Assembly (NCBI GenBank): GCA_017502125.1
Contig: JAFVVN010000016.1
Span: forward strand, 124,001-188,000
Reading direction: 5' to 3'
Origin: Bacteroidales bacterium
GTDB lineage: Bacteria; Bacteroidota; Bacteroidia; Bacteroidales; UBA932
Length of the DNA stretch: 64,000 nucleotides
A program made the position numbers and the translations under genes. Each line of letters begins with the position of its first letter. Positions within the stretch are counted from its first letter, which is position 1. This document shows, piece after piece, positions 36,392 to 44,986 of the stretch. The notes beneath the pieces are model-generated. The model saw only the letters and a program-made list of their open reading frames with translations, was not told where the DNA came from and did no database searches.

Positions 36392-36399
36392 TAGTTTTG
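36392..36399 (+). promoter_or_regulatory. -7 box (TAGTTTTG) for the C69-ferredoxin-S46 operon
   Basis: TAGTTTTGC matches TAnnTTTG and would give a leader of about 65 nt before ATG 36472. The -33 element is not clear. Confidence 0.4.
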
Positions 36400-36440
36400 C
36401 AGATTGTGCACCATCCTGAAACAGGACGGCAAAAGTGAGA

Positions 36441-36471
36441 CAAAAGTAATTAATAATAATAAAAGTACAAA
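36441..36471 (-). promoter_or_regulatory. Promoter of the small secreted protein/nitroreductase pair
   Basis: On the minus strand TTTG (36471-36468) and TACTTTTG (36448-36441) are separated by 19 bp, an exact fit to the Bacteroidetes promoter. It overlaps the leader and start codon of the divergent gene at 36472. Confidence 0.65.
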
Positions 36472-38235
36472 ATGAGACGACTTTCAACAGCAATCCTACT
36501 TATTGCAGCGGCAATCGGATTCGGAAACATCGAGAGCCATGCATGCACCAATGTCCTCGTGACAAAGGGAGCAAGTACAGACGGATCGAACATGGTTTCG
36601 TATGCAGCAGACTCACACCAGCTCTATGGCGAGCTCTATTTCTCTCCAGCCGGAGTGTGGAATCCCGGAGACATGAGACAGATCAACGAATGGGACACAG
36701 GCAAGTTCCTCGGCCACATCCCACAGGTTGCCAGGACATATCAGAGGGTCGGCAACATGAACGAGCACCAGCTCATCATAGCAGAAACCACCTATGGCGG
36801 ACGACCTGAACTGGAAGACCCTAAGGGCATCATGGACTATGGCTCGCTGATCTATGTGGCTCTGGAGAGAGCAAAGACGGCACGTGAGGCGATACAGGTC
36901 ATCGTCGACCTTGCCAACACCTACGGCTACTACTCCAGCGGAGAATCCTTCTCTATTGCCGATACAGAGGAAGTGTGGGTGATGGACCTTATCGGAAAGG
37001 GTCCGGACAACAAAGGAATCGTATGGGTGGCACGCAGGGTTCCGGACGGATATATCTGCGCTCATGCGAACCAGGCCCGCATCAGTACCTTCCCCCTCAA
37101 TGACCCTGAGAACTGCATGTATGCACCGGATGTCATCTCCTTCGCACGCGAGAAGGGATACTTCAGCGGCGAGGACAAGGACTTCAACTTCTGCGACGCA
37201 TATGCTCCGCTCGATTTCAGCGGAATGAGAGGTTGCGAGGCGCGCGCCTGGGCAGCCTTCAACATCCTCTGCGACGGCAAGTTCACCTTCGAGGACGAGA
37301 ACGGCAACATTGTGACCAAGGATGCATATGACTACATAGAATATGCGATGGGATGGGACAAATCGAAGAGATTCCCGCTTTTCGTGAAGCCTTCGCGCAA
37401 GATCAGCGTGAAGAATGTGGCAGACGTAATGCGTGACCACTACGAGGGAACCCCTATGGACATGACAAAGGATATAGGAGCCGGAGGAAACGCCCTTCCG
37501 TATCGCTGGAGACCTATGGGATTCGAGCACGAAGGCAAGAAATATGTCAACGAGAGGGCAATCGCCACCCAGCAGACAGGATTCTGGTTCGTGGGACAGT
37601 CACGAGGATGGCTTCCTGACGAAATCGGAGGAGTGAACTGGTTCGGCTGCGATGATGCCGCGACATCATACCTGACCCCTATCTACACAAGCACATACGA
37701 AGTTCCTGAATGCTTCAGGGTGGGCAACGGCAACATGATCACCTACTCTCCTACATCAGCATTCTGGATGACCAACCGTGTGGCCAACGCATGCTACAAG
37801 GCATATAACATCATGTTCCCGACAGTGGACGCTGAGATCGACGCCTGGGAAAATGCCATGATGGAGGCCGTGGTGAAGGCAGACGAGGAGGCATTGAGAC
37901 TCTATAAGGAAGCCGAGGCAAGACCTCGCAAGCAGATCCGTCGCAACGACAAATGCCGCAAGGTGGTGGATCCTTACACTTCTGTACGCGAATATCTCAC
38001 CGCCTTTTCTGTGGACAACGCACAGAAGATATTCGAAAAGTGGGCGGCTCTCGAGCAGCTCCTTCTCGTGAAGTTCATCGACGGAAACGTGAAGGCTCAG
38101 AACGAAGACGGCAGCTTCGTGACAAACGGGCATACAGACTGCATTCCGGCCAAGATAACCCAGCCAGGATACACTCAGAAGTGGAAAGAGTGCGTTGCAA
38201 AAGACCACGGAGATACAATCGTAGAACATAATTAA
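36472..38235 (+). CDS. C69 family dipeptidase
   Basis: A 587-residue Ntn-hydrolase. After the signal peptide the sequence reads ESHACTNVLVTKGAS; Cys 25 should be the N-terminal nucleophile exposed by processing. The central RISTFPLNDPENCMY and the long C-terminal region fit family C69 (PepD-like dipeptidases). The signal peptide predicts a periplasmic location. It is the first gene of an operon with a membrane ferredoxin (14-bp gap) and an S46 dipeptidyl-peptidase, which suggests it splits the dipeptides released by the S46 enzyme into free amino acids. Confidence 0.93.
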   Translation: MRRLSTAILLIAAAIGFGNIESHACTNVLVTKGASTDGSNMVSYAADSHQLYGELYFSPAGVWNPGDMRQINEWDTGKFLGHIPQVARTYQRVGNMNEHQLIIAETTYGGRPELEDPKGIMDYGSLIYVALERAKTAREAIQVIVDLANTYGYYSSGESFSIADTEEVWVMDLIGKGPDNKGIVWVARRVPDGYICAHANQARISTFPLNDPENCMYAPDVISFAREKGYFSGEDKDFNFCDAYAPLDFSGMRGCEARAWAAFNILCDGKFTFEDENGNIVTKDAYDYIEYAMGWDKSKRFPLFVKPSRKISVKNVADVMRDHYEGTPMDMTKDIGAGGNALPYRWRPMGFEHEGKKYVNERAIATQQTGFWFVGQSRGWLPDEIGGVNWFGCDDAATSYLTPIYTSTYEVPECFRVGNGNMITYSPTSAFWMTNRVANACYKAYNIMFPTVDAEIDAWENAMMEAVVKADEEALRLYKEAEARPRKQIRRNDKCRKVVDPYTSVREYLTAFSVDNAQKIFEKWAALEQLLLVKFIDGNVKAQNEDGSFVTNGHTDCIPAKITQPGYTQKWKECVAKDHGDTIVEHN

Positions 38236-38248
38236 AAGGTTCCACAGC

Positions 38249-40258
38249 ATGTCAAGAAAATCAACAATAGTCAAGAACTGGCCGAAGTATCTCCTGCAGT
38301 GGGGAGTGCTGGCGGCGCTTATAGTCTTCATCACCGGACTCATTCCTTCCAAGAATCCTGTGGATCCCGAGGCATACTGCCCGATGGGAGGCCTTCAGGC
38401 ACTGGCAACCTATCTCTCACGAGGATCTCTGCCATGCAGCATGTCGTCGGTCCAGGTGATGATGGGAATAGCTCTTGTTGCAGCCATCGTGCTGTTCAGC
38501 AAGCTGTTCTGTGCATACATATGCCCTGTGGGCACAGTCCAGGACCTTCTCGGAAAGGCGCGCAAAGCCCTCCGGATCAAGGGACTCAAGGTCCGCAACG
38601 GCTCAGTGACCGACAAGATTCTCCGAATCGTGAAATATGCTCTCGTATTCTGGATATTCTACATGACCGTGAACTCCAGCGAACTTTTCTGCAAGAATCT
38701 GGACCCGTATTATGCGATTGCAACCGGATTCAAGGGCGAAATCACCCTCTGGATGTCCATCACGACCATCTGCCTGGTGGTTCTGGGAAGCTTCTTCATC
38801 GACATGTTCTGGTGCCGCTATCTCTGTCCGCTCGGAGCCATTTCCAACTCTCTGAAGTTCTGGATGTGGATCGGTGTGCTTTTCGGGGCTTATTATGTGG
38901 CTGATGTAGTCGGTGCAGACATCCCATGGGCTGTCCTGCTCGGAGCATTCTGCATTCTGGGCTACCTGCTGGAGATCTTCCATGCAAAGCCTAAGCTTCA
39001 GATTCTCCATGTGATGAAGAATGAGGGCTCATGCACGAACTGCGGACTTTGCAACAGGGCCTGCCCTTATAATATCGATGTAAAGGGATGCCGCAACGGA
39101 AAGGTGGATTCAGTGGACTGCACCTTGTGCGGAGAATGCGTGGCATCATGTGCCAACGGAAGCCTGAGAATCGGAATGCGCCGAAACGGCAGGAGCAAGA
39201 TATGGAACTATGCTCCGGCAGTCCTGACAGTGGTTCTCATAGCTTTCGGAATGTGGGCAGGGGGCAAGTTCGAGCTTCCTACCATCGATGTGGAATGGGG
39301 AATAGAGAATGTGGCCGAGGACGGTACAGTGACACAGCTTGTGAACCCGGATTCACTCAAGACAGTGAAGATGGAAGGACTCAAGTCGATCAAGTGCTAC
39401 GGCAGTTCCATGGCATTCAAGGCCAAGCTCCAGAAGATTCAGGGCATCCATGGCGTCAAGACCTTTGTGACCCACAAGACAGCTGATATCCTTTACAATC
39501 CTGCTGTCATCACTCCTGAAAAGATTCAGGAAGCGATATATGTACCTTCAAAATTCAGAGTACAGACCCCTGACCACAATGAACTTGATTCGCTCAAAGT
39601 CATCACCATCAGGACAGAAGGCATGTATGACAAGATGGATATCAACTACCTCGGCCTTCAGATGCGCCTGACCGGAAAGAGGATATACGGACTCGAGACC
39701 GAGTGGGCCTGTCCTCTGATCGTACGCGTGTATGCTGCTCAGGATGAAGAACTTGACGAGGACTGGTTCGAAGAGATAGTGGAGATGGACAAACTTGTCA
39801 TGCCTGTTCACGGCGGCGGCACAAAGGAGATTGAGGTGGACTATGAATTTGTGGAGATGGAAGACGAGGTGACGGCAATCAGCACAGAGGACTTCATCAG
39901 GAAGATGTTCAATCCGTTCAAGGCTGAGTTCAGGTCAAGGATTGAGGAAAATGCCGGCAAGAAGCAGTATATATATGAAATTCCTGACAGGAACTACGAG
40001 AAGCCTATCATCCTTCGCAACATGCCGTTTGTCAGCAACCACCTTTCAAAGCATGACGGTGTGATCGGCATATATCTCAACCTCAACAAGGACCTGGTTC
40101 CGGCAATTCAGGTGAGATATGCAGAGCCTATGACAGCTGACAGGATCTGGGAGCTGCTGAACATGGAAACCTGGACCATCACCTACTCCAAGGAGGATGT
40201 CAGGGAGGTACCGGCCAAGCTGACATTCAAGACTCCGGGAACCGAATATAAGTATTAA
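38249..40258 (+). CDS. NapH/CcoG-like membrane 4Fe-4S protein with C-terminal HMA-like region
   Basis: A 669-residue protein. The N-terminal half (about 1-250) has five or so membrane helices with paired Cys motifs on the helices (FCAYICPVGTVQD and WCRYLCPLGAISN), as in NapH/NosR/CcoG. Two 4Fe-4S clusters follow at about 263-310: CTNCGLCNRACPYN and CTLCGECVASCANG. After one more helix comes a periplasmic or cytoplasmic region; its segment LKSIKCYGSSMAFKAKLQKI...ILYNPAVITPEKIQEAIY resembles a heavy-metal-associated fold without the CxxC pair. It probably moves electrons across or along the membrane. Acceptor unknown. It sits between two peptidase genes. Confidence 0.85.
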   Translation: MSRKSTIVKNWPKYLLQWGVLAALIVFITGLIPSKNPVDPEAYCPMGGLQALATYLSRGSLPCSMSSVQVMMGIALVAAIVLFSKLFCAYICPVGTVQDLLGKARKALRIKGLKVRNGSVTDKILRIVKYALVFWIFYMTVNSSELFCKNLDPYYAIATGFKGEITLWMSITTICLVVLGSFFIDMFWCRYLCPLGAISNSLKFWMWIGVLFGAYYVADVVGADIPWAVLLGAFCILGYLLEIFHAKPKLQILHVMKNEGSCTNCGLCNRACPYNIDVKGCRNGKVDSVDCTLCGECVASCANGSLRIGMRRNGRSKIWNYAPAVLTVVLIAFGMWAGGKFELPTIDVEWGIENVAEDGTVTQLVNPDSLKTVKMEGLKSIKCYGSSMAFKAKLQKIQGIHGVKTFVTHKTADILYNPAVITPEKIQEAIYVPSKFRVQTPDHNELDSLKVITIRTEGMYDKMDINYLGLQMRLTGKRIYGLETEWACPLIVRVYAAQDEELDEDWFEEIVEMDKLVMPVHGGGTKEIEVDYEFVEMEDEVTAISTEDFIRKMFNPFKAEFRSRIEENAGKKQYIYEIPDRNYEKPIILRNMPFVSNHLSKHDGVIGIYLNLNKDLVPAIQVRYAEPMTADRIWELLNMETWTITYSKEDVREVPAKLTFKTPGTEYKY

Positions 40259-40259
40259 T

Positions 40260-42407
40260 ATGAAATATCGCGTATATATATCGTTTATTATCGGGGTGGT
40301 GCTGAGTGCCGGGGTGGCACGGGCTGACGAGGGCATGTGGATGATCCATGCCATCGACGCAGCCCTGGAGAAGAAGATGCAGGAAAGAGGGCTGGAGCTT
40401 TCGGCAAGGGAGATATATGATTCTGACGCTCCGGGAAGTTCGATTGCCGACGCTGTGGTGTCACTGGAATTCGGCTGCACCGGAAGCATCATATCCGACC
40501 GGGGACTCCTGATCACCAACCATCATTGTGCATATTCCGATGTGCATAGACTGAGCACCCCTGAACACAACTACCTTGAAGAGGGATTCTGGGCCATGCG
40601 CTCGGACGAGGAGAAGAACATCCCGGACAAGAAGGTGTATTTTCTCAAGAAGGTAGTGGATGTAACAGATGAGGTCATGGAACTTGAGGCACAGCTCAAA
40701 GCCGAGGGCAGACCGTTCGGAATGCGTCGTCTGAGTCATCTGATGGAAAAACGCTATAAGGAGAGCACCGGCCTTGAGGCATGGTTGTCTTCGATGTGGA
40801 AAGGATCCAGATACTATATGGCTCTGTATCAGATGTATGCAGACGTCCGTCTTGTGGCGGCTCCACCAGTATCATCAGCAGCCTTTGGAGGAGATATAGA
40901 CAACTGGGAGTGGCCTCAGCACAAATGCGACTTTGCAATGTATCGTGTATACACCGCTCCTGACGGATCTCCTGCAGAATATTCAGAAGACAATGTGCCT
41001 ATGAAGCCGGCTGCCAGACTGAAGATATCCCTCGATGGATACAAGCCAGGAGACTACACCATGGTCATCGGGTATCCGGGAAGCACCAACCGTTACAGCA
41101 GTTCTTTCGAAACCGACTTTAACGAGACTCTCAAACTCCCTATAGCCAACAGATTACGTGGCGACCAGATGGCAATCATCAAGGAGTGGATGGACTCTGA
41201 CCCTCAGGTGAGACTCAAATATTCCGACTATTACTTCAGCCTGAGCAATGTCCAGGAATACTGCAGCGGCGAGGTGGAGTGCTTCGGAAGGTTTGACGTG
41301 GTGGAGAGCAAGGAGGCTCTTGAGAAGGAACTTCAGGAATGGATTTCAGCCGACCCGGAACGGAAAGCACGCTGGGGCACTCTTCTGAACGACCTCAAGG
41401 CCAAATATTCCGCAACTCAGAAGGGTGAATGGGACGTAAACTATCTGCGTGAGAGCCTTGTGAGGGGCACCCGCATCAGCAGGGTCATGCATAGGATCAC
41501 TTCATACCGCGCAGACGACACCAGAGCTCTTCCCGGAATCATGAAGAAGGAATATGACAAGATGGACCTCAGGGTGGAGAAAGACCTGTTCGGATATGCC
41601 GTCCGCCAATACTATACCAATGTGGACTCAACGATGTGGGGACCATACCACAGGGAACTGTATGCCGCCTGCGAAGGAGACATACAGAAGACAGCCTCCG
41701 AAGTGTGGAACGGAAGCGTACTCACTGATGAGGGACGCAGGGATGCCTTCACTGCGAGGACTCCTTCGATTGAGGAATATAAGGCTGACCCTCTATACCG
41801 CTTCTTCCAGGATGTCAAGGTCAAGACCTTCAATGATGTCATCGCCGAGGCGGAGGGCGAACCCAAGCGTTCCGCTTTAAGGAAGGAATTCACCCAGGCC
41901 CTTTATCAGATGTATATGGACAAGGGCGTGGCTCAGTACCCTGATGCAAACTCGACAATGAGGATAACCTATGGAACCGTGGGGTCTCTTGAGCCCCGCG
42001 ATGCGGTCATATGCGACTGGAAGACCACTCCTGCGGGAATACTTGAAAAATATGACCCTTCGGACTATGACTTCAACCTGAGTGACCGTCAGTATCTTCT
42101 GTACAGGAAGGGAGACTGGGGAAAATGGGGATTCAATGCAGACGGTACTCCGGGTCAGGGACCTGACATGTATGTCAATTTCCTTACTGACAATGACATC
42201 ACGGGAGGAAACTCCGGCAGTCCGGTCATGAATTCCCGGGGAGAACTCATCGGACTCGCATTCGACGGAAACAAGGAGTCACTGGCCAGCGACATGCTCT
42301 ACACCCCGCACTACAACAAGTGCGTATGCGTGGACATCCGCTTCATCCTCTGGACCCTGGACCGATATGCCGGAATGACCCGCATCATCGAAGAACTGCA
42401 TCTTTAA
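40260..42407 (+). CDS. S46 family dipeptidyl-peptidase (DPP7-like)
   Basis: A 715-residue periplasmic serine exopeptidase with signal peptide (cleavage near ARADEG). The catalytic His is in ITNHHCAYS (His 89), the Asp in the DNWEWPQHKCDF region and the Ser in TGGNSGSPVMN. The residue after the conserved AFD is Gly (LAFDGNKES); in this family Gly here marks DPP7 (hydrophobic P1), while Arg marks DPP11 (acidic P1), so DPP7-type specificity is inferred. It starts 1 bp after the ferredoxin stop. It would release dipeptides for the C69 enzyme of the same operon. A strong terminator follows. Confidence 0.93.
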   Translation: MKYRVYISFIIGVVLSAGVARADEGMWMIHAIDAALEKKMQERGLELSAREIYDSDAPGSSIADAVVSLEFGCTGSIISDRGLLITNHHCAYSDVHRLSTPEHNYLEEGFWAMRSDEEKNIPDKKVYFLKKVVDVTDEVMELEAQLKAEGRPFGMRRLSHLMEKRYKESTGLEAWLSSMWKGSRYYMALYQMYADVRLVAAPPVSSAAFGGDIDNWEWPQHKCDFAMYRVYTAPDGSPAEYSEDNVPMKPAARLKISLDGYKPGDYTMVIGYPGSTNRYSSSFETDFNETLKLPIANRLRGDQMAIIKEWMDSDPQVRLKYSDYYFSLSNVQEYCSGEVECFGRFDVVESKEALEKELQEWISADPERKARWGTLLNDLKAKYSATQKGEWDVNYLRESLVRGTRISRVMHRITSYRADDTRALPGIMKKEYDKMDLRVEKDLFGYAVRQYYTNVDSTMWGPYHRELYAACEGDIQKTASEVWNGSVLTDEGRRDAFTARTPSIEEYKADPLYRFFQDVKVKTFNDVIAEAEGEPKRSALRKEFTQALYQMYMDKGVAQYPDANSTMRITYGTVGSLEPRDAVICDWKTTPAGILEKYDPSDYDFNLSDRQYLLYRKGDWGKWGFNADGTPGQGPDMYVNFLTDNDITGGNSGSPVMNSRGELIGLAFDGNKESLASDMLYTPHYNKCVCVDIRFILWTLDRYAGMTRIIEELHL

Positions 42408-42427
42408 AATTGCTGAATATTAACACT

Positions 42428-42473
42428 ATACGAAAAAACGCCTGCTCCCAATGGAGCAGGCGTTTTTTCGTAT
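42428..42473. terminator. Bidirectional terminator between S46 peptidase and clpB
   Basis: ATACGAAAAAACGCCTGCTCC (21 bp arm, 42428-42448) pairs perfectly with 42453-42473 around CAAT. T6 tracts lie on both strands. Same ACGCCTGC core as at 11520. Confidence 0.9.
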
Positions 42474-42507
42474 GTGGCTGAATCACAGCGGGTTATGCGT
42501 CACGGCT

Positions 42508-44808
42508 TTATCTGACGACTATCTGACCGCCCTGCACATCGATTGTGATGACGCTGTCGCGACGGACATGGCCGTCGAGGATGGACTTGGCAAGGAGATT
42601 CACCAGTTCCTTCTGCATCAGACGCTTGATAGGGCGCGCGCCGTAAGCAGGTTCGTAGCCTTTTGTGCTCATATATTCCTCGAAGGCCTCCGTGAAGGAA
42701 ATATTCACTCCATTCTCGGCAAGCTTAGACCGGAGATCACTCATCTGCATCCTCAGGATATCCCTGATGTCTGTCTGCGACAGAGGTTCGAACATTATCA
42801 CCTCATCGATCCTGTTGAGAAATTCCGGACGGACTGTGCGTTTGAGGACCTCCAGGACCTCAGTGCGGCATTCTGCCAGGAGGGCTTCCCTTGCAGATTC
42901 ATCGACTCGACCTTCGGCCTCGCTCGGAATGCCATCCAATCCATTCTCCCCAGTGGAGGTGGACTGAGCCGGAAGAGGATGAGCCGAACGTTGAGCCGCG
43001 GAGCGGATTGTATCCGAGAGGCGGTTCTCTTCAGGCACGATCCGGTCTGACTGAGAAGCATTCGTAATCATCGGGAGACGTTCCATATATGACTGGATGA
43101 TGTCGGCACCCACATTCGAAGTCATTATGAGGATGGTGTTCTTGAAATCCACAGTACGGCCTTTATTGTCTGTCAGACGTCCGTCATCAAGCACCTGAAG
43201 AAGTATATTGAACACATCCGGATGAGCTTTTTCTATCTCGTCAAGAAGCACGACCGAATATGGTTTGCGGCGCACAGCCTCAGTAAGCTGTCCTCCTTCG
43301 TCATAGCCGACATATCCCGGAGGCGCACCCACAAGACGACTCACTGAGTGACGCTCCTGATATTCGCTCATATCGATCCTCGTCATCATATTCTCGTCGT
43401 TGAAAAGGAACTCGGCAAGAGCCTTTGCAAGCTCGGTCTTTCCCACACCTGTGGTACCCATGAACAGGAAGGAGCCTATAGGACGCTTTTCGTTCTGGAG
43501 TCCGGCACGTGAACGGCGGACAGCATCTGCAACAGCCTCGATCGCCGCATTCTGCCCCACAACCCTCTTATGCAGCTCCGCCTCCATCCTCAGGAGTTTC
43601 TCCCTCTCGCTTTCCAGCATCCTCTTGACCGGGATTCCTGTCCATTTTGCAACGACTTCGGCTATGTCCTCAGGAGTGACGGCTTCCGTGATTATAGGGT
43701 CCTTGATGGCAGCCTGACGAGCCGTCAGCTCATCAATCCTGGACTGCGCCTCCGTCATCTTTCCATAACGGATCTCCGCCACCTTGCCATAATCTCCGGC
43801 TCTTTCCGCATTATGCGCCTGAATCTTGTAGTCCTCCATCTGCTGACGACTTTTCTGGAGCTCCGACAATATGCCCTTTTCCTCATCCCAACGCCTGCGT
43901 AAGTCATCTCTCTCAGAGTTGAGCGTCTTCAGTTCTTCCTTGATCTTGTCCATCTTGAGGGACACGCCTTCACGCTTTATGGCCTCGCGCTCGATTTCCA
44001 GCTGACGTATCCTGCTATCAAGTTCCGCAATGGGTTCAGGTACGGAATTCATCTCCAGCCTGAGCTTTGAAGCAGCCTCATCCACAAGGTCTATCGCCTT
44101 GTCCGGAAGGAATCGGCTGGTGATATATCTGTGCGAAAGTTCCACGGCTGCAATGAGTGCATCATCCTCTATACGGACCTTATGATGGTTTTCGTAACGT
44201 TCCTTCAGACCTCGCATTATCGATATTGAAGCCGCAGGGGAAGGCTCGTCCACCGTAACCATCTGGAAACGACGCTCAAGAGCCTTGTCCGCCTCGAAGT
44301 ATTTCTGATACTCGTCAAGGGTCGTGGAACCTATTGTACGAAGTTCGCCACGTGCCAAGGCCGGCTTAAGGATATTTGATGCATCCATCGCACCCGAACT
44401 CCTTCCTGCTCCGACAAGGGTGTGGATCTCGTCTATGAAAAGGATGACTTCTCCGTCACTGTCCACGACCTCCTTCACAACCCCCTTCAGACGCTCCTCA
44501 AATTCACCCTGATACTTTGCACCGGCGATGAGGGCTCCGAGATCCAGGGAATATATCTTTCTGCTCTTAAGATTCTCCGGAACATCTCCATCCACGATCT
44601 TCTGGGCTATGCCCTCGGATATTGCGGTCTTTCCCACGCCCGGCTCACCGACCAGAATGGGATTGTTCTTCGTTCTGCGGCTGAGGATCTGCAGGACCCT
44701 CCTTATCTCCTCGTCTCTACCGATGACGGGATCGAGCTTTCCTTGCGCTGCCCTCTCATTGAGATTGACAGCGAACCTGCTCAGATTTTCAAACTTGTTT
44801 TCTGCCAT
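42508..44808 (-). CDS. clpB: ClpB-type disaggregase lacking the N-domain, with a repeat-derived insertion
   Basis: A 766-residue AAA+ protein; typical ClpB has about 860 residues. It starts directly in the linker before AAA1 (AENKFENLSRFAVNLNERA), so the Clp N-domain (about 150 residues) is absent. AAA1 has GEPGVGKT and FIDEIHTLVG; the coiled-coil middle domain spans about 265-385 (RRRWDEEKGILSELQKSR); AAA2 has GTTGVGKT and VVLLDEIEKAHPDV. Between NVGADIIQSYMERLPM and VRPEFLNRIDE about 64 extra residues are inserted, containing a REP-like element. AGGAGG lies 8 nt before ATG 44808, so the short form is the real start. ClpB rescues aggregated proteins with DnaK. Confidence 0.93.
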   Translation of the reverse strand: MAENKFENLSRFAVNLNERAAQGKLDPVIGRDEEIRRVLQILSRRTKNNPILVGEPGVGKTAISEGIAQKIVDGDVPENLKSRKIYSLDLGALIAGAKYQGEFEERLKGVVKEVVDSDGEVILFIDEIHTLVGAGRSSGAMDASNILKPALARGELRTIGSTTLDEYQKYFEADKALERRFQMVTVDEPSPAASISIMRGLKERYENHHKVRIEDDALIAAVELSHRYITSRFLPDKAIDLVDEAASKLRLEMNSVPEPIAELDSRIRQLEIEREAIKREGVSLKMDKIKEELKTLNSERDDLRRRWDEEKGILSELQKSRQQMEDYKIQAHNAERAGDYGKVAEIRYGKMTEAQSRIDELTARQAAIKDPIITEAVTPEDIAEVVAKWTGIPVKRMLESEREKLLRMEAELHKRVVGQNAAIEAVADAVRRSRAGLQNEKRPIGSFLFMGTTGVGKTELAKALAEFLFNDENMMTRIDMSEYQERHSVSRLVGAPPGYVGYDEGGQLTEAVRRKPYSVVLLDEIEKAHPDVFNILLQVLDDGRLTDNKGRTVDFKNTILIMTSNVGADIIQSYMERLPMITNASQSDRIVPEENRLSDTIRSAAQRSAHPLPAQSTSTGENGLDGIPSEAEGRVDESAREALLAECRTEVLEVLKRTVRPEFLNRIDEVIMFEPLSQTDIRDILRMQMSDLRSKLAENGVNISFTEAFEEYMSTKGYEPAYGARPIKRLMQKELVNLLAKSILDGHVRRDSVITIDVQGGQIVVR
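42893..42937 (-). repeat. REP-like element inside the clpB coding sequence
   Basis: On the minus strand GGCATTCCGAGCGAGGCCG is followed by AAGGTCGAGTCGATGAATCT; read in frame it gives GIPSEAEGRVDES. The core matches the intergenic copy at 31172-31206. It is part of a 64-residue in-frame insertion in AAA2. Confidence 0.6.
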
Positions 44809-44834
44809 TTTCATTTCCTCCTGTACTATGGAGG
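44808..44834 (-). promoter_or_regulatory. Hairpin masking the clpB Shine-Dalgarno (candidate RNA thermometer)
   Basis: On the minus strand CCTCC (44834-44830), loop ATAGTACA, GGAGG (44821-44817) form a 5-bp stem; GGAGG is the ribosome-binding site 8 nt before ATG 44808. Melting the stem at high temperature would expose the site. Confidence 0.4.
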
Positions 44835-44893
44835 CCTAACTGCATGTTCCCTTGGTATCGCCATTTCGTACCGACATGGAAATACGCAGAATA

Positions 44894-44921
44894 AGCCGTC
44901 CGGTTATTGAACCGAACGGCT
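44894..44921 (-). terminator. Terminator-like hairpin after secG
   Basis: AGCCGTTCGGTT, loop CAAT, AACCGGACGGCT on the minus strand, one mismatch. It lies between secG and clpB and could end the secG operon; no clear T-run follows. Confidence 0.55.
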
Positions 44922-44986
44922 ATAAGTCAAAATATATTCCAAAGCGCCTTTTCTGACAAAATGTCAGTCAGGCTGAACAGGCTTGA

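Noticed and set aside
36613..37530. 305-codon open frame antisense to the C69 dipeptidase
   Set aside because: The plus strand encodes a clear enzyme with signal peptide and catalytic Cys; the antisense frame has no motif.
42508..44808. Frameshift explaining the missing ClpB N-domain
   Set aside because: No Clp_N-like sequence is visible upstream in any frame, and a Shine-Dalgarno precedes the short start.
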